A DNA stretch of 64,000 nt, from assembly GCA_963718295.1 (NCBI GenBank), contig CAVQYV010000006.1, forward strand, positions 1 to 64,000, in the 5' to 3' direction. Every line of letters begins with the position of its first letter. Position 1 is the first letter of the stretch. This document shows, in pieces, positions 35,993 through 45,287 of the stretch. The translations under genes were made by a program, and so were the position numbers. The notes beneath the pieces were generated by a model. The model saw only the letters and a list, made by a program, of their open reading frames with translations. It had not been told where the DNA came from and made no database searches. The DNA comes from CAVQYV01 sp963718295 [NCBI: uncultured Methylomirabilota bacterium]. Lineage in GTDB: Bacteria; Methylomirabilota; Methylomirabilia; CAVQYV01.

Positions 35993-37137
35993 TCTTTCCT
36001 CCTCCGCTGGCCGGGGGGCGGCTTTTCCAACAATAATTCCTCATACAGCCCCAAAAGCTTCCTTCCCTCCATACCCCAGGAGTACCGCTCCATTACTGCC
36101 TGACGACCTCTGTGCCCCATCTCTCCGGCCTCCGCCGGATGATCCAAGATGTAGGACATGGCGCTCCTGAGGCCCTCGATATCTCCTGGCTTTACCAGGA
36201 TTCCACACCGGGCCTCCTCTATGATGGGTCGGATCAGGGGGAGGTCGTAGGCGATCACTGGAATGGAAGCTGCCATATACTCGAATAGCTTGGTGGGGAG
36301 GATTTCCAAATAGTTGGGGGTGGGATGCAGGGTGACCAGCCCGGAAACAGACGAGCGAAGGAGGGAAGGGAGTTGCTCGAAGGGCTGGGCCTTCAAGAGG
36401 CGCGCCCCGGGAGGGAGGCGATCGGGCAGATCCGAGACGGAGGGATCCGCATCGTCCAACGGCCCCACCAGGAGCAGGCGCGCATCCTCGCGCGACAAAA
36501 GCTCAAACGCCCTCAGGCAGTCCAGGGCGCCTCGCTGGCTGGAGAGCGACCCGCAATAGACAAAATAGGGGGAGTCAAGCTTCGAAGAGACAGAATCCGG
36601 GGAATGGTCGAAGCGGCTGAGGTCCACATAGTTATTGACCAGGACGGCCCTTCGGGTCGCCCTTTGAAAGCGCTGGTAGGTCGGCGGGTTTGCCGCCACG
36701 ATTGCGTCCAGGGCGAGGGTTGCCAGCCATTCCCAGGCCCCCATTGCCTTGGCTACAGCGGGCCGAAGCTTCGCCGGTATCCAGAGGCGTCTCTGCATCA
36801 CCTGCGGGTAATTCTCGTGAACATCGTAAACAACAGGTCTGCCGGTAAGCATCTTGAGGAGCAGGCCCACCCCAATCAATTCCGGATCATGAAAGTGAAA
36901 AATATCTGCCCTGCTGTGGAGTGACGCTTTCAGGGCTCGCCACCAATTCAGTGGGCGGCGGGAGCGGGGCAGGAGGGGCAAGGGAATGAGGTCCATCCCC
37001 TCTACGGATCTCAATTCTTCCGGGCAGGGTGCTATGTAGGTCACCTGATAGCCGGCGCGAAGGAGGGTCGGAAGATGCTTGTAAAAGATCCGATTATCAT
37101 TGTACCTATGAACCGTGGTCAGCACACAAGCCCTCAT
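35989..37137 (-). CDS. GT4 family glycosyltransferase
   Basis: A 382-residue GT-B transferase. The N-domain has HRYNDNRIFYKHLPTLLRAG and FHFHDPELIGVGLLL. The C-domain has VYCGSLSSQRGALDCLRAF and the donor-binding LPTKLFEYMAASIPVIAYD, with the EX7E-like segment. Cytoplasmic or peripheral; adds a sugar to the lipid-linked chain. Donor unknown. Coupled to the GT2 gene by a four-base overlap. Confidence 0.88.
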   Translation of the reverse strand: MRACVLTTVHRYNDNRIFYKHLPTLLRAGYQVTYIAPCPEELRSVEGMDLIPLPLLPRSRRPLNWWRALKASLHSRADIFHFHDPELIGVGLLLKMLTGRPVVYDVHENYPQVMQRRLWIPAKLRPAVAKAMGAWEWLATLALDAIVAANPPTYQRFQRATRRAVLVNNYVDLSRFDHSPDSVSSKLDSPYFVYCGSLSSQRGALDCLRAFELLSREDARLLLVGPLDDADPSVSDLPDRLPPGARLLKAQPFEQLPSLLRSSVSGLVTLHPTPNYLEILPTKLFEYMAASIPVIAYDLPLIRPIIEEARCGILVKPGDIEGLRSAMSYILDHPAEAGEMGHRGRQAVMERYSWGMEGRKLLGLYEELLLEKPPPGQRRRKE

Positions 37138-37152
37138 GGATCAGAGATCTCC

Positions 37153-38703
37153 TTACAGATCCGGCGCTTCCTGCTCGCCTTCCGGCTCGGTGATGGGTCG
37201 GGAGGATGGACGGGATGGACGGCTCTTACTGGATCCCGATTTCTGGAAGAGGTATATCTTGATTCCCTTGAAGTCCTGTCGCTCGGCCAATCTATAGATC
37301 CCTTCCAGGGCCTTCACGCTCAATCCCTTATAGTCATGAGAGTGGGACAGGATGAGCCATACCCGCCCATAATCCCTGGTGAGCGATGATAGATTGTCCA
37401 TCGCTTCTTCATTCTCCTCTGCGATTCCCTTGGGGAATGGCTTCTTGGTCAGGTCGGATCTCTGGGAATAGTAGTTGAAGGGCCTCTGGGAATAGCCGGC
37501 GTTGAACAGTACCAAATCCTCGGATTTGGCCCTGGCATCTATGTAATTTGCTGCCTCTTTCCACTGCTCCTTCTGGACTTTCCCGTAGTATCCCCACACG
37601 GCCACCAGGGAGAGAACACTGATGAGGGCTGTTGCGGTCAGCTTTGCAGGGTTCCAGGTGAGGTTTCTGATTCCCTTTGCCACAAGCAAATACCAGGCCA
37701 GGGACGCACCGATGACACACCTGTACTTATAGATGGGCGCTGAGAATTGAGAGATCAGAAATGGCAGGATGATCGGGATGAATAGCCATAGCAACAACAA
37801 ATAGATATCCCTGAAATCCGTGAAGATGACTTTGGGGCCAAAGCCCTCGGGAAGCGTTGAAGGCTCCTTCCCATTCCCGCCCTCCCTTCCTCTCCTCCAG
37901 GTGACTGTGGAAAGAAGGGCAAATAGGACGAACAGGACCATCAATCCTTCAGATCCAGCGAATCTTTCGAAGGTGCCGAAAACCATCCCTATCGAAGGGG
38001 CTTCTCTCCGGAATACCCCCTGAAACCTATAGACCTGTTTGAACAATACTGGGATCCAGGGTGCGAGGAGGAAGGCCACAAAGGATTGCAGGAGGACCCA
38101 CTTTTTTATGGGGAGCTTGAGGTCTCGCCGGGAGAGGGGGAAGGCCGTGAAGACATAAAGATTTTCCACGATAACGATGAAGAGGCCGAAGACATGCGTA
38201 TATGCCAAAAAGGCGGTGGAGATGACATAGCCTATTTTGTCCCGATGTCCCCCTCCCCCCAAGAGCCTCTTGAAGAAATAGAGGGAGAGAAGGGTCAGCA
38301 GGGCCATCAGGCCATAGGCCCTCGCTTCCTGCGAATACTGGATGTGAAAACTTGAGGTCGCCAGCAGGAGGGAACTCAGGAGGCCTGTCTGTTGGTCAAA
38401 GAATAGGCTCCCAACCTTGTAGATCATGAATATGGAGGCGACCCCGAACAGGACGGAGAGAAACCTGCTCGCAAATTCGGAGTCTCCAAATAGAGCCACC
38501 CAGTAGCGGAGGAGGACGAAGTAAAAGGGGGGATGGACATTGGAGGCACGGTTTTTGATGATGGCAGAGAAACCCTTGTGGGCCAGCCTGAGGGAAATCG
38601 ACTCGTCCAGCCACATGCTCTCCCCAGCCAGGTCATAGATCCTGAGGAACAGCCCCAGACATAGGATGGCTAATAATAGGTACAGGTCCCTCTTGGATCT
38701 CAT
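37153..38703 (-). CDS. GT39-like multi-pass membrane glycosyltransferase
   Basis: A 516-residue membrane protein with roughly ten helices. The N-terminal loop MWLDESISLRLAHKG holds the Asp-Glu pair of ArnT/PMT-like (GT39/GT83) enzymes, and NVHPPFYFVLLRYWVALFG is typical of the same loop. These enzymes use polyprenyl-phosphate sugars on the outer face of the membrane. The soluble C-terminal part ends in a Ser/Arg/Pro-rich tail. Suggests a lipid-phosphate sugar adds a side branch after export. Confidence 0.83.
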   Translation of the reverse strand: MRSKRDLYLLLAILCLGLFLRIYDLAGESMWLDESISLRLAHKGFSAIIKNRASNVHPPFYFVLLRYWVALFGDSEFASRFLSVLFGVASIFMIYKVGSLFFDQQTGLLSSLLLATSSFHIQYSQEARAYGLMALLTLLSLYFFKRLLGGGGHRDKIGYVISTAFLAYTHVFGLFIVIVENLYVFTAFPLSRRDLKLPIKKWVLLQSFVAFLLAPWIPVLFKQVYRFQGVFRREAPSIGMVFGTFERFAGSEGLMVLFVLFALLSTVTWRRGREGGNGKEPSTLPEGFGPKVIFTDFRDIYLLLLWLFIPIILPFLISQFSAPIYKYRCVIGASLAWYLLVAKGIRNLTWNPAKLTATALISVLSLVAVWGYYGKVQKEQWKEAANYIDARAKSEDLVLFNAGYSQRPFNYYSQRSDLTKKPFPKGIAEENEEAMDNLSSLTRDYGRVWLILSHSHDYKGLSVKALEGIYRLAERQDFKGIKIYLFQKSGSSKSRPSRPSSRPITEPEGEQEAPDL

Positions 38704-38762
38704 GTTTTGTTCTTTCGCGGTTTACTCCGAAGCACCTCATCTCCTCCCATCACCCATCGTAG

Positions 38763-40013
38763 CTATCCGTGATGGACGGCCCCAGCTTCTGTTACTTCCC
38801 TCAGGACCTTTTCCAGCCTTTCAGCAAGCCTTTTCCGATCATAGTGTCTCATCACGAAATCCCTTCCCTTGCTGCCGAATTCCTTTCCAAGCAGAGGATT
38901 CTCCTTCAATCGCTTGATGGCCTGAGCGAGCTGGATTGGATCCTCCGGCTCAACGTGGAGACCGGCCCCGGACTCCATCAGGACCTCTTTCGCCTCCCCA
39001 TTGACTCCCAGAATGACTGGCACGCTGCAGGCCCAGGCATCTAGCATCTTGGACGGGAGGGCGCCCTTGAATAACTCCACCTTCCGCAGAGGGACCAGTG
39101 CTACATCGGCCGCCGAGAGATAAGCCGGGATGGATTCCCGTGCCTGCCCTTCCAACATGGTGACATTGCTGAGACGGAGCGCCTCCTTCAGCTGGAGGAG
39201 ATGGGATTTCGAGGGACCATCGCCCACCAGGAGGAAGTGGATCTGCGGGTCATCACTCAACCGGTGCGCCGCCTCCAGAACCGTCTCCAGCCCCTGGGCA
39301 ACGCCATGGATGCCCGCGTAGATGACGAGGAAACAGCTTTCCAGCCCCAGTTTCCGGCGCAGACCTGATACTGCCTCCGGTTGAGGGTAAAAGAGTTCCG
39401 TGTTGGATCCGTTGGGGACGAAAACCAGCTTCCCGGCGGGAAGGCCCCGCTCGACCAGGCTGGCCTGGATTCCCTTCGTTACCACGACGATGCGCTGCGC
39501 TCGCCGGTAACAACGCTCCTCCAGCCAAGTGGACCAGCGGATGAAACGGGGGTTGCGCAGCTCACCGAGGGCAACTGCCGATTCGGGCCAGAGATCCCGA
39601 ACCTCGAAGACCAAGGGAATCCGCTTTAGTGTACTAAGGGCCAGGGCCGCTCCACCGACAAAGAGTGGGGGGGAGGTTGCATAGAGGAGATCGTAGCCTC
39701 GCCGGGCTATCAACACACCCGCCAAAGTGGCGCTGACCATATAGCTTAGATAGAAATGCAGCCGGGTAGAGAGCCTCTTGACCGAAGAGGTCTTGACCCA
39801 GACGCGGATCACATCGATATCATCCAGGGCTTCCCGAAAAAAAAAGCGCCCGCGGTACTCTGGACGAATTACGCCCTCGGGGTGATTCGGAACCTCCGTC
39901 AGCATGGTGACGTGATGCCCGGCGCGAATCAAGCCAGTGGCCATATCATAAGCTCGTGCCTGCGTAGCCCCCACCTCGGGAGGAAAATATTGGCTGAGAT
40001 AGAGGATCTTCAT
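38763..40013 (-). CDS. GT4 family glycosyltransferase, WbuB-like
   Basis: A 416-residue GT-B enzyme. The opening LYLSQYFPPEVGATQARAYD and PLVFEVRDLWPESAVALGEL are the signature of WbuB-type transferases. The C-domain has VIYAGIHGVAQGLETVLEAA and LPSKMLDAWACSVPVILGVN. WbuB moves fucosamine-type sugars in O-antigens, so a deoxy-amino sugar donor is possible here. Overlaps the downstream end of the frameshifted GT4 gene by four bases. Confidence 0.9.
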   Translation of the reverse strand: MKILYLSQYFPPEVGATQARAYDMATGLIRAGHHVTMLTEVPNHPEGVIRPEYRGRFFFREALDDIDVIRVWVKTSSVKRLSTRLHFYLSYMVSATLAGVLIARRGYDLLYATSPPLFVGGAALALSTLKRIPLVFEVRDLWPESAVALGELRNPRFIRWSTWLEERCYRRAQRIVVVTKGIQASLVERGLPAGKLVFVPNGSNTELFYPQPEAVSGLRRKLGLESCFLVIYAGIHGVAQGLETVLEAAHRLSDDPQIHFLLVGDGPSKSHLLQLKEALRLSNVTMLEGQARESIPAYLSAADVALVPLRKVELFKGALPSKMLDAWACSVPVILGVNGEAKEVLMESGAGLHVEPEDPIQLAQAIKRLKENPLLGKEFGSKGRDFVMRHYDRKRLAERLEKVLREVTEAGAVHHG

Positions 40014-41216
40014 CTCTGAGCCGGAATGAGGTGCAGGTAAACGTCAACCAATTTCTGGGACTCCCTCTCCCAGTCGAGCTCCTCCTGGGCCTGCTTCAGA
40101 TTCGCCTTGAAAGCCCTGTAGCGCTCGGGGTCCAGGGCTTCTTTGATAGCCCTCGCAACATCCTTCGGATCATGGGGCTGGCAGAAGACCCCGATTTCAT
40201 AGGCCCGCACCAGCTTCCCGATCTCCGGAAGGTCGCTGGCTACGACCGGAAGACCGGCGGCGATGGCCTCAAAAAGCTTGTTGGGCAGGCTGTAGAGGTT
40301 GTTGAGGGACCCATGCGGTTTGATCGTGACCGCCGCCAGATCTGCCCCGGCAATGGTGGATATGAGATCTTCGGGCAAAACCGGCTTCAAGAAGTGGACC
40401 ATGGACTCCAGCCCCTCCTTTCTTGCCAACTCCTCAAGCTCCTTCTCCATCGGTCCCTCCCCCAGAAATACCAGATGAATCCCCGACAGATCCCGAAAGG
40501 CAAGGATCAGTTCCCTCAGGGCCCTGCCTCGAGGGTTCAGGTCCCCGGTGTGGATGACGATTCGGTCTTGGGGAGCGAGGCCCAGGAAGTCTTTTCAGAA
40601 AAGAGACGCTGCTGCCTTCCTGGCGGCGGGGGGCGCAATTGCGTAAGATCAGGGGCGGTGCAATGGGATACCGGCGGGTCAACTCCTGGGCAATCGATTC
40701 ATTGACCGTAATCACCACATCCGCCCTGGAAGCAATATAGCCCTCCAGGCGACTCAAGATAGTGACGGGGACCGTGAAGGAGCCAGGCCTGGCACCCTGC
40801 ACCCACTGTTCCACGGCCAGCTCATGGGAGTCGTAGACAAGCTTTGCCCGGCATCTACGGGCGGCCAGAAAGCCAAAGGGCAAGGCGTCCAGATCGTGAG
40901 CATGGATGATATCCCCTTTCGCCTTGCAGGAGAAGAGGAAGAATCTGAGCGCCTTCAAGGCCTTTCCCAAAAAGTTGAGAGGGAGGCTGCGCCGATTTCG
41001 CAGCCAGCGGCCGAACCTCCATTCCCGGCAGTGATAGGCGACAAAACCCTCCCTTTCATCTACCAACGGTGAGGTGCCCTTTCTATCCAGCCCGAGGATG
41101 GTCACTTGGAATCCCAGACGAGCCAGGGCGGCTGCCTCCTTGAGCACGCGGCTGTCGTGGGTCACCTCGTTGGTGACCAGCATGGAAACCTTGCTCGACT
41201 TAGGATCGCCCACCAA
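40010..41216 (-). pseudogene. GT4 family glycosyltransferase, single frameshift
   Basis: About 401 codons if one base is dropped. The N-terminal part (41216 to about 40600) has MLVTNEVTHDSRVLKEAAAL and KLVYDSHELAVEQWVQG. The C-terminal part (about 40590 to 40010) continues in another frame with FLGLAPQDRIVIHTG and ends with SLPNKLFEAIAAGLPVVASD. The break is inside TCTTTTCTGAAAAGA (about 40590-40604), a short inverted repeat with four A. Removing one A restores KDFLGLAPQ. All family motifs are kept, so the lesion is recent or a sequence error. Its 5' end overlaps asnB by 17 bases. Confidence 0.82.
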
Positions 41217-43191
41217 ACGCCGATCCTCCTTCCAGGAAGATTTGAAACCATAACTTGCAGGTAACCCAACGGAAGACTTCCGAGCTCAGATCTCTTCTGC
41301 CGGAACGGTGGTCTTTCAGCAGCACATCCATCTTGTTCCTATCGAAGATGGGAGGTTCCTGAGGGTTTGAAGAGAGGAGAAGCTCCCGAATCTCCGGGTA
41401 GAGGCCATCCCGGAGCCAGATTGCCAGTGGAGTCGGATACCCCTTTTTATCCCGGCGGTCGACGATCTCCCGGGGCAGGAGGTCGGACATCACTTCTCGC
41501 AGCAAGAACTTGGTCCTATCACCCCGGATCTTGAACTCAGGCGGGAGCCCCAGGCAGAACTCCACGATGCGGTGGTCCAGCAAAGGTACCCTTGCCTCGA
41601 TACCGAAGGCCATGCTGTTGCGGTCCTCATAATGGAGGAGCGCGGGAATGCTGTCCCTGACCAGATCCCAATAGAGCCGGCGGCTCAGAGGATCGGTCAA
41701 AGAAGAAATGGAGGTCCGGGGCTCCGCCGCAGGGGAGGGAGTCTTTCGCTCGAAGTCCGGACAAAGAACGGAAGCACTCGGAGAAGCCCCCAGACGGGTC
41801 CTGACCTTGTTGAGCAATTTATTAGTAAAGGGGCGAAAGCCCATGAACAAGAAGTTTTCCTTCACCAGTCGCCAGATTTGAAGGCCTTCCCGTGCTATCC
41901 GTGCCAGGCAGCGAGGGTCTTTGTCTGCGCGGAAGCGCTCCCAGAGGCAAAGAAGGTAGGGGAAAAAGTAGTCATGGTATCCCCCTAACAGCTCATCCCC
42001 TCCCTGCCCGTCCAGCAAGACCTTCACCTTCCCGTGGGCCTCCTGCATCACGAACCATTGGGAATAGATCCCGGGCGCTCCAGTCGGCTCATCCATGTGC
42101 CAAATCATCTGGCGCAAGGTAGGAAGAAAATCGTCTGGCATCGGGTGTACGACATGGCTATCGGTACGAAAGGCCGATACAGCCGTCCGTACGAATGACC
42201 CCTCGTCGTAGCCTCGTTCTTCATATACGGAAGAGAAACTCTGCATTGGGTGGGATAGCATGGAGCTGGCCAGAGCCACCACGCAGGAGGAGTCGAGTCC
42301 GCCGGAGAGACAGGTACCGACGGGCACATCGCTTTGAAGCTGCAAGCGAACTGCCTCCTCGAGGAGAGATCTTAGGGTCTGCCCAGGATGCTGATAATCA
42401 TAATCTCCGGTCGCCTTCTTCTCATTCAAATCCCAATAGGGCTGCGAACGGTAGGAGTCTGGAGAAATGGAGAGGAAATGGGCGGGCGGAATATGAAAGA
42501 TCCGGTCAAATAAGGTCATCGAGCTATGGTCAAGCAGTCCTGTCTGTATGAAATCCTTGAGACAGGGATAGTTGGGGGCCCTCAGCTCGGGGCGAGCTTC
42601 CAGGATGGCCTTGATCTCGGAGGAAAAAAGAAAGGTCTCCCGGTCCCGGAAATAGTAAAGGGGCTTGATGCCGAGACGATCGCGCGCACAGAAGAGCTTC
42701 TTCTCCCTACGATCCCACAAGGCGAAGCCGAACATCCCGTTCAGATGATCCAGGATCTTTTCCCCATGCGCCTCGTATCCATGCAGGATTGTCTCGCTAT
42801 CGCTGCGTGATCGGAACCGGTGCCCCTGCCTCTCGAGATCTTGGCGCAGGTCCAGGTAATTGTAGACCTCCCCGTTGAGCATGAGCCAAAGCCTTTCGTC
42901 CTCGTTGCTCATGGGTTGATGACCGGACGGGGAAAGATCCAGGATGGCCAGGCGTCGGAAGCCGAAGGCCAGATCAAAGAACTCCCCATAGAAATCCTCT
43001 ATAGGTGGCAGGCCCAATCTCGGGTCCGAATCGACTCCCCCACAGGGAACCACCTGATCCTTCTCCGTATTGACCAGAAGATACCCTTCATCATCCGGCC
43101 CCCGGTGGCGCAGGAGCGTCGTTGCGCGGTGAAGCGCTGCCAAATCCACGGGTTTGCCTCCTGATTGCCAGATGCCGAAAACCCCGCACAT
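41200..43191 (-). CDS. asnB: Asparagine-synthase-like glutamine amidotransferase (first of three)
   Basis: A 663-residue AsnB-family protein. The ATG at 43191 gives Met-Cys-Gly with the catalytic Cys2 exposed after Met removal. Glutaminase motifs LRHRGPDDEG and LMLNGEVYNY; ATP pyrophosphatase loop SGGLDSS at 296-302; later IEARVPLLDHRIVEF. In polysaccharide loci such proteins amidate uronic acid residues rather than make asparagine, which would suit the sugar dehydrogenases here. An insertion near 450-510 makes it longer than typical AsnB. The start shares one base with the stop of the GT upstream. Confidence 0.9.
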   Translation of the reverse strand: MCGVFGIWQSGGKPVDLAALHRATTLLRHRGPDDEGYLLVNTEKDQVVPCGGVDSDPRLGLPPIEDFYGEFFDLAFGFRRLAILDLSPSGHQPMSNEDERLWLMLNGEVYNYLDLRQDLERQGHRFRSRSDSETILHGYEAHGEKILDHLNGMFGFALWDRREKKLFCARDRLGIKPLYYFRDRETFLFSSEIKAILEARPELRAPNYPCLKDFIQTGLLDHSSMTLFDRIFHIPPAHFLSISPDSYRSQPYWDLNEKKATGDYDYQHPGQTLRSLLEEAVRLQLQSDVPVGTCLSGGLDSSCVVALASSMLSHPMQSFSSVYEERGYDEGSFVRTAVSAFRTDSHVVHPMPDDFLPTLRQMIWHMDEPTGAPGIYSQWFVMQEAHGKVKVLLDGQGGDELLGGYHDYFFPYLLCLWERFRADKDPRCLARIAREGLQIWRLVKENFLFMGFRPFTNKLLNKVRTRLGASPSASVLCPDFERKTPSPAAEPRTSISSLTDPLSRRLYWDLVRDSIPALLHYEDRNSMAFGIEARVPLLDHRIVEFCLGLPPEFKIRGDRTKFLLREVMSDLLPREIVDRRDKKGYPTPLAIWLRDGLYPEIRELLLSSNPQEPPIFDRNKMDVLLKDHRSGRRDLSSEVFRWVTCKLWFQIFLEGGSAFGGRS

Positions 43192-44324
43192 CAGGCACGC
43201 CCCCGCCCTTGTTTCCGCGCCATGGCTACCTCGTATGCCTGCTTTACTTGAGTCGCAACCTTCACCGGATCGTGCCATCGATGTACGTATTCCAAGGAGG
43301 CAGCGGCACGGAGCCGTAAGAAATCCCTATCCCCAATGCACCGCAAAAGCACTTCATGGATCGTGCCGGGATCGGCCTGGATGATCGTTTGTTGGATATC
43401 TTCCGCCATCTGCCGAGGAATGAATTGCAGGTCTTCCGTCGCGACACGCGCAATGACCGGCTTGGCCATCTTCATCGCTTCCACCGCCACTCCGCCGTAC
43501 CAGCCGACCAGGGTTTGATCGACAACCAGGTCCGCTTCGCGCAAGGTCTTCAGCGCCTGCTCGCGGGAAGCATTTTCCACCAATTGGATTTCAATGACTC
43601 CGGGATGTGCGCTATCTATTGACTTCAGGGAGGCCAAAATCATATCAGAGCCCTTGGCTTCCCGATTGGTAGGAGCGTGCACGATCCTTAGTTTCTGCCT
43701 CAGTTGCGGTGGACGTATCGGAAGATCGGACCAGCCACTGATCGTGTAGGGCAGAAAGGAGGATTTCTCCCGGGGGAGAAAATAGAGGAGGTCGGGGTTC
43801 AAGGCCCACATGTGTTCTACGTAGCGAGCCATCTGGGAGATACCATGGCGCCGGTACTGATCCAATCTGCCCGAGTTGCAGAGCCCCCCATAGCAATTCC
43901 GGTCATGGCAGGGGCCGATCTGGGTCCGCTTTATGGTGGGGTATTTTTGTCGGGCGTCGCACCCCTGGTAGGTTACAAAGAGTCCGGCCGTGCGAGGGTA
44001 AAAGGGCAGATCCCAATGGTCGGCGTGCTTGAATAGGGCGGGGAGCCGTTCCTTGGCCGGAGAGGGAAAGCTTATAAGGGAATGACCGAAATTGAAGTGA
44101 AAGATATCATAGCGGCCCCGTATCTGAAAAAAGGTGGCCGCCAATCTGGCCAATTTCCCGAACAGGGTCGGTATCTCTTCCAGGTGCAAGCGGATATCCG
44201 CGGGATAGTCCGGCCAGTTGTCTTGTGCTACCAGGACCGAGCTCTCCAAGCCCAATCCCCTCTCTCCCTGTGCCAATCCCCAGGCGTTCCCCCCTACCGA
44301 AGTAGGCAGATGGAGCACCTTCAT
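43191..44324 (-). CDS. GT-B glycosyltransferase with cysteine-rich insertion
   Basis: A 377-residue protein. HLPTSVGGNAWGLAQGERGL opens it, and KIVHAPTNREAKGSD-like and LVVDQTLVGWYGGVAVEAMK elements mark the C-domain of GT1/GT4-type transferases. After VTYQGCDARQKY there is a cluster IGPCHDRNCYGGLC (four Cys with the earlier one) that could bind zinc. The genes at 45288 and 46492 share the overall plan; the 46492 protein shares the Cys cluster. Donor and acceptor unknown. Overlaps the SDR gene by four bases. Confidence 0.75.
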   Translation of the reverse strand: MKVLHLPTSVGGNAWGLAQGERGLGLESSVLVAQDNWPDYPADIRLHLEEIPTLFGKLARLAATFFQIRGRYDIFHFNFGHSLISFPSPAKERLPALFKHADHWDLPFYPRTAGLFVTYQGCDARQKYPTIKRTQIGPCHDRNCYGGLCNSGRLDQYRRHGISQMARYVEHMWALNPDLLYFLPREKSSFLPYTISGWSDLPIRPPQLRQKLRIVHAPTNREAKGSDMILASLKSIDSAHPGVIEIQLVENASREQALKTLREADLVVDQTLVGWYGGVAVEAMKMAKPVIARVATEDLQFIPRQMAEDIQQTIIQADPGTIHEVLLRCIGDRDFLRLRAAASLEYVHRWHDPVKVATQVKQAYEVAMARKQGRGRA

Positions 44325-45208
44325 GTCTTCATACCGTGAAGATAGGCCTTCAGCCCCTCTTCAAAGCGGACGGTTGGTGGACCCAGCATTTCAGTCATCT
44401 TGCTGATATCACCAATCAAGTGCCCAGGGTCTGATCCGGCTTGGGATTGAAAGTTCGGTTTGATACCTACCGCCTCGCCGATGATCTCCCCGATCCGGCG
44501 TAGGCTCAGCACTTCCGGTCCCGCAACGTTGATTTTATGGCAGCCACGGAGGTTCAAGGACCGGCAAATGGCAGCTACCGCATCGGAAACATAAGTGGGA
44601 TTCATCCGGATCCCATTCTGCCCTTGAAGTGTTATGGGCTTCTCCTCGGCTACGGATTGCACCAGGCGCGGCATCAGCATGCTCTTGCGCTGACCGGGGC
44701 CGTAAACGAAGAAGAGGCGCAGCACAATTATGTCGAGGTAAGGGGTATAGCTTTCGGCCACTACCTCCGCGCACAGTTTTGTGCCGAGATAAAAACCCAG
44801 GTCCCCCTTGGCCAGGATCTCCATATCCTCGGTCAATTCCCGGTCTCGAGGTCCGTATATCCCCCCGGATGAGGCCAGGATAAAAGTGGTCGCACTGGCA
44901 CGCCGTGCATAATCCAGCAGGCGAAGTGTGCTCAGGGTGTTGACCTGAAAGATGCCCAGAGCCCTCTCGGGAAAATCGCGGAAATGCTCGGATTGGGCCA
45001 GGTGAATCACGGCATCGATCCTTGGGGGAAGGGCCGCCGTGTCCCAGGCCGTGGAGAGGTCAATGACCAGTCGGGGGGAGATCGCGGGTTTCGAGCTTTC
45101 CTCTGGCCGGGTCCGCGAAAGCCCAATGACGTCCCAATCCGGCTCCAGCGCCGGAAGCAAGCTGGAACCAATCAAGCCGGTCACACCGGTTACCAGGCAT
45201 CTTTTCAT
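44321..45208 (-). CDS. SDR nucleotide-sugar epimerase/reductase
   Basis: A 295-residue extended SDR protein: VTGVTGLIGSSLLPAL cofactor motif, LASSGGIYGPRD and a catalytic YLGTKLCAEVV (Tyr-xxx-Lys). LRLFFVYGPGQRK and NPTYVSDAVAAICR are typical of sugar epimerases. Shorter than most members. The product is not predictable. Coupled by four bases to the GT gene downstream. Confidence 0.85.
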   Translation of the reverse strand: MKRCLVTGVTGLIGSSLLPALEPDWDVIGLSRTRPEESSKPAISPRLVIDLSTAWDTAALPPRIDAVIHLAQSEHFRDFPERALGIFQVNTLSTLRLLDYARRASATTFILASSGGIYGPRDRELTEDMEILAKGDLGFYLGTKLCAEVVAESYTPYLDIIVLRLFFVYGPGQRKSMLMPRLVQSVAEEKPITLQGQNGIRMNPTYVSDAVAAICRSLNLRGCHKINVAGPEVLSLRRIGEIIGEAVGIKPNFQSQAGSDPGHLIGDISKMTEMLGPPTVRFEEGLKAYLHGMKT

Positions 45209-45287
45209 GAGGTTCTCATCTCTCCATTATTTCGAAAGCGAGAGTTACAAATTGAGCCCGGATCGGGCCAAGGCCCGTGTGCGTCAC

